Shown here in pieces: positions 37,223-47,400 of a stretch of 64,000 nt of DNA. Source of the DNA: Gallaecimonas mangrovi (GTDB lineage Bacteria; Pseudomonadota; Gammaproteobacteria; Enterobacterales; Gallaecimonadaceae); the NCBI RefSeq assembly GCF_003367375.1, contig NZ_CP031416.1:875501-939500 (forward strand), given 5' to 3'. Within the stretch, counting starts at the first letter, position 1; each line of letters opens with the position of its first letter. Under the pieces are notes generated by a model. It made no database searches. It saw only the letters and a program-made list of their open reading frames with translations, and was not told the DNA's origin. The position numbers were made by a program, and so were the translations under genes.

Positions 37223-38875
37223 TTATGCGTCACCTTTTTTTGCATTCAAGGCTCGAAAACGTGCGATTAAGCCATTTGTGGAGCTGTCTAAATCCAAAGC
37301 TGCATCGGTGTTTTCAATACGTTCAAGCACGGCATTGCCTAGCACTTTACCCAGTTCTACACCCCATTGGTCAAAGGAGTTAATGTCCCAAAAAACACCT
37401 TGAACCAATACCTTATGCTCATAAAGAGCAATCAGTGCCCCTAAGGTTTTAGGGGTTAGCTTGTCCATCAGCAAGGTGTTGGATGGCCGGTTACCCGGCA
37501 TGACTTTGTGTGGTGCCAACGATGCAATTTGCTGGTCAGTTAAGCCGCTTTTAGCCAGCTCTTGCTTGGCTTTATCGAGGCTTTTGCCTTCCATTAGTGC
37601 CTGACTTTGCGCAAAGCAGTTTGATGCCAGCATGGCATGGTGCCGGCCCAAGGCATAATGGCTGGTTAGCGGCAAGATAAAGTCGGCTGGAATAAGCTGC
37701 TTGCCCTGATGCAGGAGTTGATGAAACGCATGTTGGCCGTTGGTGCCTTCGGCGCCCCAGATCACCGGGCCGGTCAGGTGCTGAGCGCTGTCCCCATCAC
37801 GATGACTGCCCTTACCGTTTGACTCCATATCCAACTGCTGAACATAACCGGGCAGGGCACGCATACCATGGTCATAAGGCAGCAATACATGGGAGGTGGC
37901 ACCGTGATAATTGATGTAGCTGATCCCAATCAGTGCCAGCAGCATCGGCATATTGGCTTTTAAAGGGGCGGTTTTAAAATGCAAGTCCATGTCTTTTGCC
38001 CCGGCCAGCAGCTCGATAAACGCTGGCATGCCCACGGCCAAGGCGATGGGCAAGCCAATGGCTGACCACAACGAATAGCGGCCGCCAACCCAGTCCCACA
38101 TGGGAAAGCAATTGCCAGCAGCAATACCAAAAGCTTGTGCTTTGGCCACATTGGCGGTGACGGCAACAAAGTGCTTGGCCAAGTCTTCAAAACGGGCTCC
38201 TGCGGCTTGTAACCAATCACGGGCGCTTTCGCTGTTAGTCAGGGTTTCCTGGGTGCCAAAAGACTTGGAGGCGGTGATAAACAAGGTGGTTTCAGGGTTT
38301 AACTTGCCAAGCTTGTCGGCCAGGGCAGCGCCATCAATATTGGCAACGAAATGCACGTTAACGTTGTTTAGCCAATAGGGTTTGAGTGCTTCAGTAACAA
38401 TTTTCGGCCCTAAAAAAGAGCCGCCAATGCCGATACTGACAACATCAGTAATGGCTTTGCCGGTAAAACCGTGCCAGTTACCGCCGTGCAGCTGGCTAAC
38501 AAAATCATCCATGCGGGCCAGGGTTTGGGCCACTTCCTGATTGACCTGTTGGCCTTCGGCAATCACAGCGTCATCGGTGCTGCCACGTAACGCTACATGC
38601 AGCACCGCCCGGCCCTCGGTGTGGTTGATGGCCTTGCCGGCGAACATCTCTTCGATACGGTCTGTTAAATGGGCTTCATCTGCCAGCTTTGCAAAAAGCG
38701 CTAAGGTTGCATCGGTCAGGTGATTTTTACTGTAATCGAGCGTCAGGCCGGCTGCGCTTAGGCAAAATCGCTCTGCTCGTGCCGGGTCGGCGGCGAACAA
38801 GCTTTTTAAGTCGGGAAGAGCACTAAGATGCGCACTTAAGGCGGCATTGGATGGGAAACGTGTCAATCCAGTCAT
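37223..38875 (-). CDS. pgi: glucose-6-phosphate isomerase
   Basis: Interconverts glucose-6-phosphate and fructose-6-phosphate. 550 residues, the long bacterial form. Signature blocks: [12 protein letters not shown], the GVWGAEG-like catalytic Glu region ([14 protein letters not shown]), and Kxxx[18 protein letters not shown] near the C-terminus. It is the second gene of a tal-pgi pair (42-base gap), a pairing seen in several marine gammaproteobacteria; it links the oxidative and non-oxidative pentose branches with glycolysis. Confidence 0.96.
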   Translation of the reverse strand: MTGLTRFPSNAALSAHLSALPDLKSLFAADPARAERFCLSAAGLTLDYSKNHLTDATLALFAKLADEAHLTDRIEEMFAGKAINHTEGRAVLHVALRGSTDDAVIAEGQQVNQEVAQTLARMDDFVSQLHGGNWHGFTGKAITDVVSIGIGGSFLGPKIVTEALKPYWLNNVNVHFVANIDGAALADKLGKLNPETTLFITASKSFGTQETLTNSESARDWLQAAGARFEDLAKHFVAVTANVAKAQAFGIAAGNCFPMWDWVGGRYSLWSAIGLPIALAVGMPAFIELLAGAKDMDLHFKTAPLKANMPMLLALIGISYINYHGATSHVLLPYDHGMRALPGYVQQLDMESNGKGSHRDGDSAQHLTGPVIWGAEGTNGQHAFHQLLHQGKQLIPADFILPLTSHYALGRHHAMLASNCFAQSQALMEGKSLDKAKQELAKSGLTDQQIASLAPHKVMPGNRPSNTLLMDKLTPKTLGALIALYEHKVLVQGVFWDINSFDQWGVELGKVLGNAVLERIENTDAALDLDSSTNGLIARFRALNAKKGDA

Positions 38876-38917
38876 AGCTTCCTCTAAAAATAATAAAGGG
38901 GGACTTGCCCCCCTGTT

Positions 38918-39868
38918 TCATAGTTTTTCTAACAATAACTTCTCGAGCTTGAGTTGGTCTTCGGCAAATTTCCTGATGCCGTCAGCTAACTTTTCTACCG
39001 CCATGGCGTCACTGTTGTGCTGCCAGCGGTACTCGGCCTCGGTTAGGGGCGCTGGTTTGGGCTGTGAGGCCTGGTTGGCAGTGAGCTTGGCTGTCACCGG
39101 TGCGTCACTGGCCTTAAGCTCTGCCAACAGCGCCGGGCCAATTGTCAGGCGGTCGCAGCCAGCCAGCGCTAAGATCTCACCGACATTACGGAACGAGGCA
39201 CCCATCACAACCGTGGGGTAACCGTGGGTTTTGAAGTAGTCGTAGATGCGGGTTACCGATACCACCCCCGGATCATCCTCGGCACCGTACTCTTTACCGG
39301 TATTGGCTTTGTACCAGTCAAGGATGCGGCCAACGAAGGGGGAGATCAAATACACACCGGCTTCGGCGCAAGCCCTGGCTTGGGCAAAGGAGAATAATAA
39401 GGTGAGGTTACAGTTAATCCCCTCTTTTTCAAGAATTTCTGCGGCGCGAATGCCTTCCCAGGTGGCGGCAATTTTAATCAGGATCCGCTCGGTGCCGACC
39501 CCGGCTTCTTTATAGAGTGCAACCAGCTTTCTGGCTTTATCGATGGTTGCTTGGGTATCGAAGGATAACCGGGCATCAACTTCGGTGGAAACGCGGCCCG
39601 GCACAATGTCCAAGATCGCCACACCAAAATTCACAGCCAGTTTGTCCATGGCGTTTTCTACTTGGCTCTTGGCATCAGAGCTTTGCGCCTTGGCCCAGGT
39701 CAGGGCATCGTTCACCAGAACCTGATACTCTGGCAACGAAGCAGCCTTGAGGATCAATGACGGGTTCGTTGTCGCATCCTGAGGCTGATATTGACGAATT
39801 GCGTCAATTTCCCCGGTATCTGCCACTATGGTGGTTAGAGCACTGAGCTGGTCAAGTTGATTGGACAT
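38918..39868 (-). CDS. tal: transaldolase
   Basis: Transfers dihydroxyacetone units between sedoheptulose-7-phosphate and glyceraldehyde-3-phosphate. 316 residues, the TalA/TalB type. The DATTNPSL motif (Asp and Asn) and the Schiff-base lysine in [12 protein letters not shown] (about residue 132) are present, as are the C-terminal [17 protein letters not shown] helices. It starts a pair with pgi downstream. Confidence 0.96.
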   Translation of the reverse strand: MSNQLDQLSALTTIVADTGEIDAIRQYQPQDATTNPSLILKAASLPEYQVLVNDALTWAKAQSSDAKSQVENAMDKLAVNFGVAILDIVPGRVSTEVDARLSFDTQATIDKARKLVALYKEAGVGTERILIKIAATWEGIRAAEILEKEGINCNLTLLFSFAQARACAEAGVYLISPFVGRILDWYKANTGKEYGAEDDPGVVSVTRIYDYFKTHGYPTVVMGASFRNVGEILALAGCDRLTIGPALLAELKASDAPVTAKLTANQASQPKPAPLTEAEYRWQHNSDAMAVEKLADGIRKFAEDQLKLEKLLLEKL

Positions 39869-40016
39869 ACTTCCCTCTGTCTTGGAATGTCTGAAAATTT
39901 CTTACAAACGCTGGTTCACGGCAACTGGAAAAATCAGCTTAGCTAGGGTAATAGAGAATTTCAGTGAATAAAAAGAGCGAAAACGCTTTCTTGTCAGACT
40001 GGTCGGATGAGAGCAA

Positions 40017-40556
40017 ATGAAATCGAGCAACACCAACTTCTTTATGCGGGTTTGGCAGGGAGATATTACCCGGCTGCCCGTAGATGCCATTGTGAATGCT
40101 GCTAACCCTACCTTATTGGGTGGCGGCGGTGTCGATGGTGCCATTCACCAAGCCGCAGGCCCCGAGCTGAAACAATATTGTGCCGGCCTTGGTGGCTGCG
40201 AAACCGGCCAAGCTAAATTAACGCCGGGCTTTAATCTTGCTGCGCAGTATCTGCTACATACCGTTGGGCCCGTTTGGCACGGCGGTAATCAAGGCGAAGC
40301 GGCACTGTTAGCGAGTTGCTATCGTAACAGCCTTTTGCTGGCAGACCAGGAAGGGATTGTCAGTATTGCCTTTCCTGCCATTAGTTGTGGTGTTTATGGT
40401 TATCCCCCAGAGCAAGCCAGTGACATTGCGGTAGCAAGCCTATATAAGGCCCTGAATGATTGCTTGCTCAACAAGCAAATCTGGCTGGTTGGTTTTGACC
40501 AAAAACAGGCGCAAATCTGGCAATACAGCCTGGACCGCTTTAGAGAGCCTGCCTAA
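40017..40556 (+). CDS. ymdB: macrodomain protein, ADP-ribose deacetylase type
   Basis: 179-residue macrodomain; resembles E. coli YmdB, which hydrolyses O-acetyl-ADP-ribose and modulates RNase III. Seen: [34 protein letters not shown] (phosphate-binding loop and catalytic region), HTVGPVW, and [13 protein letters not shown]. The start ATG 40017 has only a weak ribosome site (GAGAG); an ATG 9 codons later is an alternative. Divergent from tal. Confidence 0.88.
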   Translation: MKSSNTNFFMRVWQGDITRLPVDAIVNAANPTLLGGGGVDGAIHQAAGPELKQYCAGLGGCETGQAKLTPGFNLAAQYLLHTVGPVWHGGNQGEAALLASCYRNSLLLADQEGIVSIAFPAISCGVYGYPPEQASDIAVASLYKALNDCLLNKQIWLVGFDQKQAQIWQYSLDRFREPA

Positions 40557-40657
40557 GGCTGTTCATACCCCCCAAAATTCCCCTGCAAAACCCCCAATTC
40601 GTCGCTGGATAGAAAACGTTTGCGATTTTTTCTTTCCAGCGACCCCAAGCAATAAAA

Positions 40658-40679
40658 CTGTCACATACCTTTGACAATA
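40658..40679 (+). promoter_or_regulatory. PHO-box-like site before porin gene
   Basis: Two 7-mers spaced by 11 bp, CTGTCAC-ATAC-CTTTGAC followed by AATA. The layout is like the phoE box of E. coli. A good -10 element at the standard distance is not visible, so this is weaker than the phoB and pstC boxes. Confidence 0.45.
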
Positions 40680-40740
40680 TGCCCGTCGTTCGCCGAAAGG
40701 TTTTTTATTTAGTGTGTTGACACTTTTTTGGGGTAAGAAA

Positions 40741-41724
40741 ATGAACTTTGCTAAGTCTGCTGTTGCTGCATCTTTGTTGATGGGCCTGGCTGGCCACGCT
40801 GCCGCCGCCACCGATGACCTTGTAAACATCTACGGTAAAATTAACGTAGACGTTCAAAATTCCGACACGGGTGAGTCTAAAACAGAAGTGAAAAGCAATG
40901 CTTCTCGCTTTGGTGTAAAGGGCAGTGCTGACCTGACCGATGGCCTGGAAGCCATTTACCAGATGGAATGGGAAGTCAACGTCACTGACGAAGATGCATC
41001 CAAAAGCTCTACCGATAACATCAAAGCGCGTAACCAGTTCGTGGGCCTGCGTGGTGGCTTTGGTACTGCCTTGGTTGGCCGTAACGACACTATGCTCAAG
41101 CAGTCCCAAGGTGGTGTTGACCAGTTCAACGACCTGCAAGGTGACTTGAAAACCCTGTTTAAAGGCGACAACCGTCTGGGCGATTCTTTCACCTACGAAA
41201 CACCGACCTTCGGTGGCCTGTTCAAAATGGGCGTGTCTTACATCACTGAAGACAACACCTCACAGCGTGAAAAAAGTGACGGTGACTACAGCGACGGCGT
41301 CTCTGTTGCCGCCATGCTGGGTGATTCCCACCTGAAAAAAACCAGCTACTACGCCTCAGTTGCTTATGACGACGACGTTGCTGGCTACAACACCCTGCGT
41401 GCTTCTGCCCAAGCCAAATTTGGCGCTTTCATCCTGGGCGGTATGTATCAAAAAGGTGAAAATTCTGGTGACACCAGCCTCGATTACGATGGCTTCTTGG
41501 TCAGCGGTGCTTACGTGATTGATAAAATCACCCTGAAGCTGCAATACCAAGACTCTGATCTGCATGATTTGGGCGCCACTAACTACAAAAACGCCACTTC
41601 AGCCGGTATTGACTACAAACTGGGTAACACCACCAAGGTTTACGCCTTCTACACCAAGTTCGCTGCTATTGACGGTGAAGACGACGGCAACTACCTGGCA
41701 CTGGGTATTGAGCAAAAATTCTAA
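40741..41724 (+). CDS. outer-membrane general porin
   Basis: 327-residue porin: signal peptide MNFAKSAVAASLLMGLAGHAAA, 16-strand barrel features (alternating polar/aromatic residues, FGVKGSADLTDGLEAIYQMEW, GLRGGFGTALVGR, an L3-like loop near residue 120) and the C-terminal Phe of assembled outer-membrane proteins (IEQKF). It resembles OmpU/OmpC types. It immediately precedes phoBR and a PHO-box-like site lies upstream, so it may be phosphate-starvation induced like PhoE. Highly expressed style: GGGG ribosome site and strong terminator. Confidence 0.88.
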   Translation: MNFAKSAVAASLLMGLAGHAAAATDDLVNIYGKINVDVQNSDTGESKTEVKSNASRFGVKGSADLTDGLEAIYQMEWEVNVTDEDASKSSTDNIKARNQFVGLRGGFGTALVGRNDTMLKQSQGGVDQFNDLQGDLKTLFKGDNRLGDSFTYETPTFGGLFKMGVSYITEDNTSQREKSDGDYSDGVSVAAMLGDSHLKKTSYYASVAYDDDVAGYNTLRASAQAKFGAFILGGMYQKGENSGDTSLDYDGFLVSGAYVIDKITLKLQYQDSDLHDLGATNYKNATSAGIDYKLGNTTKVYAFYTKFAAIDGEDDGNYLALGIEQKF

Positions 41725-41737
41725 GCCCGCCATACGT

Positions 41738-41767
41738 AAAAAAGGGAGGCTTAGCCTCCCTTTTTTG
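41738..41767 (+). terminator. porin terminator
   Basis: GGGAGGC-tta-GCCTCCC stem with A-rich left arm and T6. Confidence 0.85.
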
Positions 41768-41919
41768 TTGGCACAGGCCTGATGGCCGTTATGCCTTTCT
41801 CATTTATTTTGCTGGCGGTGAACCTGGTGATTTGAAGAAAAATGCAAGTGTTTGCTAACTTCTATTTTTCTATAAATATCAGTTTATTAATTTTAAAAGG
41901 CTGTTCTTTCTCGGTCTTT

Positions 41920-41953
41920 GGGTCATAAAACTGTCACAATGATTCACAATAAT
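41920..41953 (+). promoter_or_regulatory. PHO box and promoter of phoB
   Basis: 7-mers GGGTCAT (41920-41926) and CTGTCAC (41931-41937) separated by AAAA, followed by exactly 10 bases and an AATAAT -10 (41948-41953). This is the standard spacing of PhoB-activated promoters, so phoBR is probably autoregulated. Confidence 0.75.
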
Positions 41954-41986
41954 GTCAGCCGATTGCAATGAACAGAGATCATGCCC

Positions 41987-42676
41987 ATGGCAAGACGTGT
42001 ATTGATAGTTGAAGACGAAGCTCCCATCCGGGAAATGCTGGCCTTTATTCTCGATCAGAACGGCTATCAGCCTGTTGAAGCCGAAGATCTGGCCATGGCT
42101 CAAGCCAAGCTGCAAGAGCCGTTTCCTGACTTGGTATTACTCGACTGGATGCTGCCAGGTGGTTCTGGTCTGCAAATGGCGAAAACCATGAAGCAGAATG
42201 AATACACGCGGCAAATTCCCATCATTATGATCACCGCCCGTGGTGAAGAAGAAGACAAAGTTCGGGGCCTGGAAGTGGGAGCCGACGACTACATCACCAA
42301 GCCGTTCTCACCCAAAGAATTGATGGCCCGTATCAAAGCGGTGATGCGCCGCACTTCGCCGACCAACGTTGATGACGTTATCGACGTGCAAGGGCTGCGT
42401 CTGGACCCTGTATCACACCGCGTTACCGCTAATGAAGAGTCGGTCGATATGGGCCCTACCGAGTTTAAGCTGCTGCACTTTTTTATGACCCACCCCGAGC
42501 GGGTTTATAGCCGTGAACAGCTTTTGGACAACGTTTGGGGCACCAATGTCTATGTGGAAGATCGCACCGTTGATGTGCATATCCGCCGCTTACGCAAAGC
42601 CCTGGAAAGCTATGGCCACGACCGCTTGGTACAAACCGTGCGCGGCGCCGGCTACCGTTTTTCCAACCGAGTCTGA
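41987..42676 (+). CDS. phoB: phosphate-regulon response regulator PhoB
   Basis: OmpR-family regulator: receiver with phospho-acceptor Asp53 ([10 protein letters not shown]) and TKPFSPKEL at the switch lysine, then a winged-helix DNA-binding domain ([25 protein letters not shown]). 229 residues, nearly identical in layout to E. coli PhoB. ATG 41987 (MARRVL) is preferred over ATG 41981 because AGAGA is 8 bases upstream of the former and only 2 bases from the latter. Followed by phoR after 3 bases. Confidence 0.97.
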   Translation: MARRVLIVEDEAPIREMLAFILDQNGYQPVEAEDLAMAQAKLQEPFPDLVLLDWMLPGGSGLQMAKTMKQNEYTRQIPIIMITARGEEEDKVRGLEVGADDYITKPFSPKELMARIKAVMRRTSPTNVDDVIDVQGLRLDPVSHRVTANEESVDMGPTEFKLLHFFMTHPERVYSREQLLDNVWGTNVYVEDRTVDVHIRRLRKALESYGHDRLVQTVRGAGYRFSNRV

Positions 42677-42679
42677 TTA

Positions 42680-43999
42680 ATGCATCACTTTTCTTGGTGG
42701 CGTCTGGGCTGGAGCCTGCTGTTATACGGCGCCATATTAGCGGTTGTAGGTGTGGTAGTGGGTGCGCCGCTGCTGGTGTTGTTGGCGGGCGCCTTGGGGC
42801 TGGTTTGCTGGCACTATTGGCAGCTTTACCTGTTGGTTCGCTGGCTCTGGAATGGCCGGCAATTTACGCCACCAAGAGGCAGCGGTACCTGGCAATTTGC
42901 TTTTGACGGCGTCTACTTTTTGCAGCGCAAAAACCTTAAGCGCCGTAAAGAGCTTGGGAAATTGCTTAAGCGTTTTCGTGAAGGCACCGAAGCATTGCCC
43001 GATGCGGTGGTGGTGATCAACGAAGAGCGCGATATCGTTTGGTGTAACAAGCTGGCCACCACCATGCTGGGGTTTCGCTGGCCAGACGACCACGGCCAGC
43101 GTATCGACAACCTGCTGCGCCGCCCGGAATTTCTGGCCTATATCAAAAAGCAGCAATTCCAAGAACCCTTGATCATTCCATCGCCGGTGTTACCTATGGC
43201 CAGCGTGGAAATTCGCGTTATTCCCTATACCGCCAACGAAACGCTGATGGTGGCGCGTGACGTTACCCGCTTGCAGCAACTGGAACAGATGCGCCGCGAC
43301 TTTGTGGCCAATGTTTCCCATGAGCTGCGCACACCGCTTACGGTGCTGCGGGGCTATTTGGAAATGATCGGTGAAGATCCCCGCCTTGAACAAGGCCCCT
43401 GGGGCAAACCACATAAGATGATGACCGACCAAGTAGGCCGTATGTATAGCTTGGTTGAGCAGTTGTTGGCACTGTCGCGCCTGGAAGCGCGCGGTGAACC
43501 GGAGTCTCTTAAAGACGTAGATGTACCGGCATTAATGCGCAAGTTAGAGTCCGACAGCGGCGCGCTTAACAGTGACAAACAGCATCAGATCCATTTTGAT
43601 ATTGCGCCATTGCATATGCGTGGTGACAGCGAACAAATGATGTCGGCGTTTGCCAACTTGGTGGCCAACGCCATTCATTACACACCGGCGGGCGGCACCA
43701 TCGAGGTCAGCTGGAAAAAACTCGCGGATGGCCGGGCTAAGTTTGCCGTCAGCGACACCGGCGACGGCATCGCCCCGGAGCATATTTTGCGCATTACCGA
43801 ACGTTTTTATCGGGTAGACAAGGCGCGCAGCCGCAACACCGGCGGTTCAGGGCTGGGGCTGTCTATCGTTAAGCACGTTCTGAGCCGCCACCGCTCCAAG
43901 TTAGAGATCACATCCCGCCTGGGTAAGGGCAGTACTTTTTCCTTTGTGATCCCGAAAGAGTTGTTGGTTAACGATGTATTGAGCGCCAGCAATCAGTAA
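42680..43999 (+). CDS. phoR: phosphate-regulon sensor kinase PhoR
   Basis: Inner-membrane histidine kinase without a large periplasmic domain. 439 residues: two N-terminal hydrophobic segments (about 10-30, 32-55), PAS domain (about 100-195), dimerisation helix with VSHELRTPLT (phospho-His), and HATPase_c with NLVANAIHYTP, DTGDGI and GSGLGLSIV boxes. It probably senses phosphate flux through the Pst transporter via PhoU. Starts 3 bases after phoB, one operon. Confidence 0.96.
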   Translation: MHHFSWWRLGWSLLLYGAILAVVGVVVGAPLLVLLAGALGLVCWHYWQLYLLVRWLWNGRQFTPPRGSGTWQFAFDGVYFLQRKNLKRRKELGKLLKRFREGTEALPDAVVVINEERDIVWCNKLATTMLGFRWPDDHGQRIDNLLRRPEFLAYIKKQQFQEPLIIPSPVLPMASVEIRVIPYTANETLMVARDVTRLQQLEQMRRDFVANVSHELRTPLTVLRGYLEMIGEDPRLEQGPWGKPHKMMTDQVGRMYSLVEQLLALSRLEARGEPESLKDVDVPALMRKLESDSGALNSDKQHQIHFDIAPLHMRGDSEQMMSAFANLVANAIHYTPAGGTIEVSWKKLADGRAKFAVSDTGDGIAPEHILRITERFYRVDKARSRNTGGSGLGLSIVKHVLSRHRSKLEITSRLGKGSTFSFVIPKELLVNDVLSASNQ

Positions 44000-44027
44000 C
44001 CTTACTGTCATATCGCTAGGCAATACT
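43994..44027 (+). promoter_or_regulatory. weak PHO-box-like site before pstS
   Basis: CTGTCAT (44005-44011) preceded 11 bp earlier by CAGTAAC and followed after 10 bases by AATACT (44022-44027). One good 7-mer and right geometry, second 7-mer poor. Confidence 0.4.
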
Positions 44028-44062
44028 GCCTTTAGGCGCGGCAAGCTGTTTTGGAGTAAAGA

Positions 44063-45040
44063 ATGAAAGTAACGCAACGGGCAGGCTTAGTGGGCATATT
44101 GGCCCTGGCAGCGATTGCGTTACCGGCCTTGGCCAGGGTTGATAGCAACTTGCCCGAATACCATAAAACCACCGGTATTTCCGGCAGTCTGTCGTCGGTG
44201 GGGTCTGACACCTTGGCCAATTTAATGACCTTTTGGGGAGAGGAATTTCAGCGCCAATACCCCAACGTCAATATTCAAATTCAGGCCGCCGGTTCGTCTA
44301 CGGCGCCACCGGCTTTAACCGAAGGTACTGCCCAGCTTGGCCCGATGAGCCGTGCCATGAAAGACGGTGAAATTGATGCCTTTGAAAAGCGCTATGGTTA
44401 TAAACCCACCCGGGTACGCGTAGCCATTGATGCGCTGGCGGTTTACGTCAATAAAGACAACCCCATTAAAGGCCTGACCATGGAGCAGGTTGACGGCATT
44501 TTTTCATCTACCTTGCGCTGCGGTGAGCAAAGCATCGCCAACTGGGGGCAGCTGGGCCTGAAAGGTGACTGGGCCGCCCGCGATATACAGCTTTACGGCC
44601 GTAACTCGGTATCGGGCACCTACGGCTACTTTAAAGAAAATGCCCTTTGTAAGGGCGATTTTAAAAAGACCGTTAACGAACAGCCCGGCTCCGCGTCGGT
44701 GGTGCAGTCGGTGAGCACCTCGCTCAATAGCATCGGCTATTCCGGCATTGGCTATAAAACCTCAGGGGTGCGCACTGTACCCTTGTCTCGTGACGGCGGT
44801 AAAACCTACATTGATGCCACCCCTGAAAACACCTTGGACGGCGCCTATCCGTTGTCGCGTTTTCTCTATATCTATATCAACAAAGCGCCGGATCAACCGG
44901 TTGACCCGATGCAGGCTGAATTTATCAAAATGGTGCTGTCGCGCCTTGGCCAGCGAGTGGTAGAAAAAGACGGTTATGTGCCGCTGCCGGCCAGTGTGGC
45001 CAACGTCGAGTTAGCCAAGCTCGGCCTTAGTTGGCGTTAA
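44063..45040 (+). CDS. pstS: phosphate-binding periplasmic protein PstS
   Basis: 325-residue secreted phosphate receptor of the ABC importer: signal peptide [24 protein letters not shown], then [34 protein letters not shown] and [16 protein letters not shown], the loops that hold phosphate. It belongs to the PstS-like group found with the large PstC/PstA proteins rather than the E. coli-length type. It is separated from pstCAB by 5 kb and lies directly after phoR. Its 3' end overlaps the convergent acetyltransferase gene by 14 bases. Confidence 0.9.
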   Translation: MKVTQRAGLVGILALAAIALPALARVDSNLPEYHKTTGISGSLSSVGSDTLANLMTFWGEEFQRQYPNVNIQIQAAGSSTAPPALTEGTAQLGPMSRAMKDGEIDAFEKRYGYKPTRVRVAIDALAVYVNKDNPIKGLTMEQVDGIFSSTLRCGEQSIANWGQLGLKGDWAARDIQLYGRNSVSGTYGYFKENALCKGDFKKTVNEQPGSASVVQSVSTSLNSIGYSGIGYKTSGVRTVPLSRDGGKTYIDATPENTLDGAYPLSRFLYIYINKAPDQPVDPMQAEFIKMVLSRLGQRVVEKDGYVPLPASVANVELAKLGLSWR

Positions 45041-45806
45041 ACCAGCGGCTTAACAGCGCCTCGTCAATCGCCAGTGAAAAACGGCTGTTCAGCAATTCAT
45101 GGTATTGCGCCAGGCTGTTAACTGGCTTTTCACTGCGTTTACCTAACTGGGTTTTAATCAGTGTTTTATCGCTTAAGGTAACGCGGCCATTGCTGGTTGC
45201 CATTGAGCAAATCGCTTTTTGCGTAAAGTGTGACCGGGGTGAATGCTGGTGCCAGTGAGCCATCTGGCTAAAGGCGCTGAGTGGCTGTGCGGTTTCGTCA
45301 AAGCGAAGCTGCGGCGTTTGGTCTTGATAAAGTGTCCAGCGGCCCGCCGCGGCTTTTAATAGATAGTGGTGGCCGTTGTCTCGCTGCTTATCCGTGTTAA
45401 TAGCGAGTGGTTTTAAGAAACTGTCGCCAAAGCCAACGTCGGCAATAACTGGCCCTTGCGGTAGCGCTACCTTTAATAGCATGTGGTCAAAGTTGGGGCC
45501 AAATCTGTCGTCACTAAACACCTGGGCTTGCAGCAGCGTGACGTTAAAACCTTCCGTTTTTAACAGGCAATAAAACCCATAGTTAAGCTCATAGCAAAAG
45601 CCGCCCCGGCCTTTTTCCAGGAGCTTTTTGAGTATGGCTTGTCGCTCAAGGCTGATAGCAATGCCAAGGGCAATGTCGAGGTTCTCAAATGGCAAGCAAT
45701 GAAGGTGCGCAAGCTGCAAAGCATTGAGCCGGGTAAGCGACGGCGTGTGACTTGCCGCCATCTTTAACCGGGTTAAATAACGCTGATATTGCCGGGGAGT
45801 CAGCAT
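45027..45806 (-). CDS. arylamine N-acetyltransferase
   Basis: Transfers acetyl from acetyl-CoA to arylamines or hydrazines. 259 residues. The catalytic triad is at family positions: Cys71 (GGFCYELN), His108 (FDHML), Asp123 (DVGFGD). The start is ATG 45806; an in-frame TTG 3 codons upstream is less likely. It sits between pstS and ppx inside the phosphate cluster with no obvious functional link; physiological substrate unknown. Confidence 0.88.
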   Translation of the reverse strand: MLTPRQYQRYLTRLKMAASHTPSLTRLNALQLAHLHCLPFENLDIALGIAISLERQAILKKLLEKGRGGFCYELNYGFYCLLKTEGFNVTLLQAQVFSDDRFGPNFDHMLLKVALPQGPVIADVGFGDSFLKPLAINTDKQRDNGHHYLLKAAAGRWTLYQDQTPQLRFDETAQPLSAFSQMAHWHQHSPRSHFTQKAICSMATSNGRVTLSDKTLIKTQLGKRSEKPVNSLAQYHELLNSRFSLAIDEALLSRWFNAN

Positions 45807-45912
45807 CCGTATCAAAGTCAGTAAGCGGTAGCGTTAGGGTAACCAACTGCGGCTTAGGGCGTTGTTACAAATCGGCTTCGGCAACCGCCCTGCATTCACA
45901 CAATAGGCGGCG

Positions 45913-47400
45913 CTATTCCAATGCCTCGATTTGTAATTGCCAGCCCGCCTGGGCCTGGTATTGCATTTCTTGCTGCAGATCGGCCGCAACCAGTTCGTGG
46001 CGTTTTAACCAAAGGGCAGGGCAGCCTAGAACCAGTGCGGTGTCGGTGAGGCCTAAGGTCAGTGCTGGCAAGCGCAGGTTTTGCCGGCGGCGGTGTAATA
46101 ACACCGCCAACCTTAAGATGCGCACCAGTAAGGTGGCATCCGCTTCGTTGATATTGTTAAAGCGTGGCAGGTGAAATTGCTTAAGGCTTTTTCTGGAAAA
46201 CCGCACCAAGGTCGCCAGCAACAGCTGCTGGTCTTGGTTAAAACCTATCAGGTCACTGTTTTCAAGAATGTAGGCCGAGTGGCGCTGAACGCCATGAAAG
46301 TTAATCTGCAGCCCCACTTCATGGAGCTCGGCCGCCCAACCTAACAGCGCTTCAAACTCCAGGTCTTTTCCTAGCTGCCGGTAAAGCCGGGTGGCTTTAC
46401 CGCGCACCCGCATCGCCTGGGCTCTATCAACATGATATTGGGCGGCGAGGGCTTGGGCGGTTCTGTCCCTTGGGTCCTGGTGATGATGGCCCGGTGCCAT
46501 TTGAAACATTAAGCCTTCGCGCAAGGCGGCATCCGAAAAAACCAGTTCGCTAATATCCAGCGCTTTAAAGGCGGCAATTAATATGGCTAGCCCGGCCGGG
46601 AAAACCTGGGCGCGTTCATCATTAACATCATTGAGTTTGAGCTTGTTGGTGTCTGCGGCTTGCAGGCAGTGCTTACGCAGGGCTTTGAGCTTTTTAAGGT
46701 TAATGCTGGTTTGTTCAGGCCACTTACCTTGAATGGCAGACAGTACCGCCTTCACGGTGCCCGAGCAGCCAATGGCCTGCTGCCAGCCTTCGTCCTTGTA
46801 GCTTTGCTCGATGGTCTCCAGCTCTTGCGCGGCGGCGGTCTCGGCTTTGTTAAAGGCCGATTCGCTAATTTTGCCTTCATTAAAAAAGCGTTGCTGGTAA
46901 CTGACACAACCCATCCCCAGGCTTGCCAAGCGCCGCGTTTCCATGCCGCGGCCAATGATAAATTCGGTGGAACCGCCACCAATATCAATCACCAAACGGC
47001 TGTCGCTGCCGGGTTGGGTATGGGCAACGCCTTGGTAGATAAGCCGCGCTTCTTCAGCGCCGGAAATGACTTCAATCGGATAGGGGTAAACGGCTTTGGC
47101 GGCCTTGAGAAAAGCGTCGCCATTGGCCGCGCGGCGCAGCGTGTAAGTGGCAACGGTGCGCACCCGGCTTGCCGGAATAGGGCCGATGATCTCGCGAAAT
47201 TTAGCCAGGCAGTCAAGGCCCCTGGCCATGGCGGCATCGGTTAGCTCGTAGCCTTCACTGAGGCCTTCGGCGAGGCGTACTCGCTCTTTGGCTTTGTTCA
47301 AAATACGAAAGGCACCTTCCAAGTGGCTGGCTTTTAACAAATGGAAGGAGTTCGACCCTAAATCCACACATACCAGCGGCACTTCTTGCTCTTCGGTCAA
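45913..47400 (-). CDS. ppx: exopolyphosphatase
   Basis: Ppx/GppA phosphatase, 495 residues. Actin-like ATPase domains with VDLGSNSFHLL (phosphate loop 1), DIGGGSTEFI (loop 2) and a C-terminal HD-like helical domain (LHEVGLQI). Ppx degrades polyphosphate; GppA removes phosphate from pppGpp; the two are hard to separate by sequence, but coupling to ppk favours Ppx. It begins with a TTG whose bases overlap the ppk stop (TTGA), so translation of ppx probably depends on ppk. Confidence 0.88.
   Translation of the reverse strand: MTEEQEVPLVCVDLGSNSFHLLKASHLEGAFRILNKAKERVRLAEGLSEGYELTDAAMARGLDCLAKFREIIGPIPASRVRTVATYTLRRAANGDAFLKAAKAVYPYPIEVISGAEEARLIYQGVAHTQPGSDSRLVIDIGGGSTEFIIGRGMETRRLASLGMGCVSYQQRFFNEGKISESAFNKAETAAAQELETIEQSYKDEGWQQAIGCSGTVKAVLSAIQGKWPEQTSINLKKLKALRKHCLQAADTNKLKLNDVNDERAQVFPAGLAILIAAFKALDISELVFSDAALREGLMFQMAPGHHHQDPRDRTAQALAAQYHVDRAQAMRVRGKATRLYRQLGKDLEFEALLGWAAELHEVGLQINFHGVQRHSAYILENSDLIGFNQDQQLLLATLVRFSRKSLKQFHLPRFNNINEADATLLVRILRLAVLLHRRRQNLRLPALTLGLTDTALVLGCPALWLKRHELVAADLQQEMQYQAQAGWQLQIEALE

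Noticed and set aside
39966..39990. Cra/LacI-type operator (GCGAAAACGCTTTC) between tal and the macrodomain gene
   Set aside because: The halves match each other and the Cra consensus poorly.
46660..47244. 194-codon plus-strand frame opposite ppx
   Set aside because: Antisense shadow; ppx codes clearly for conserved motifs on the other strand.
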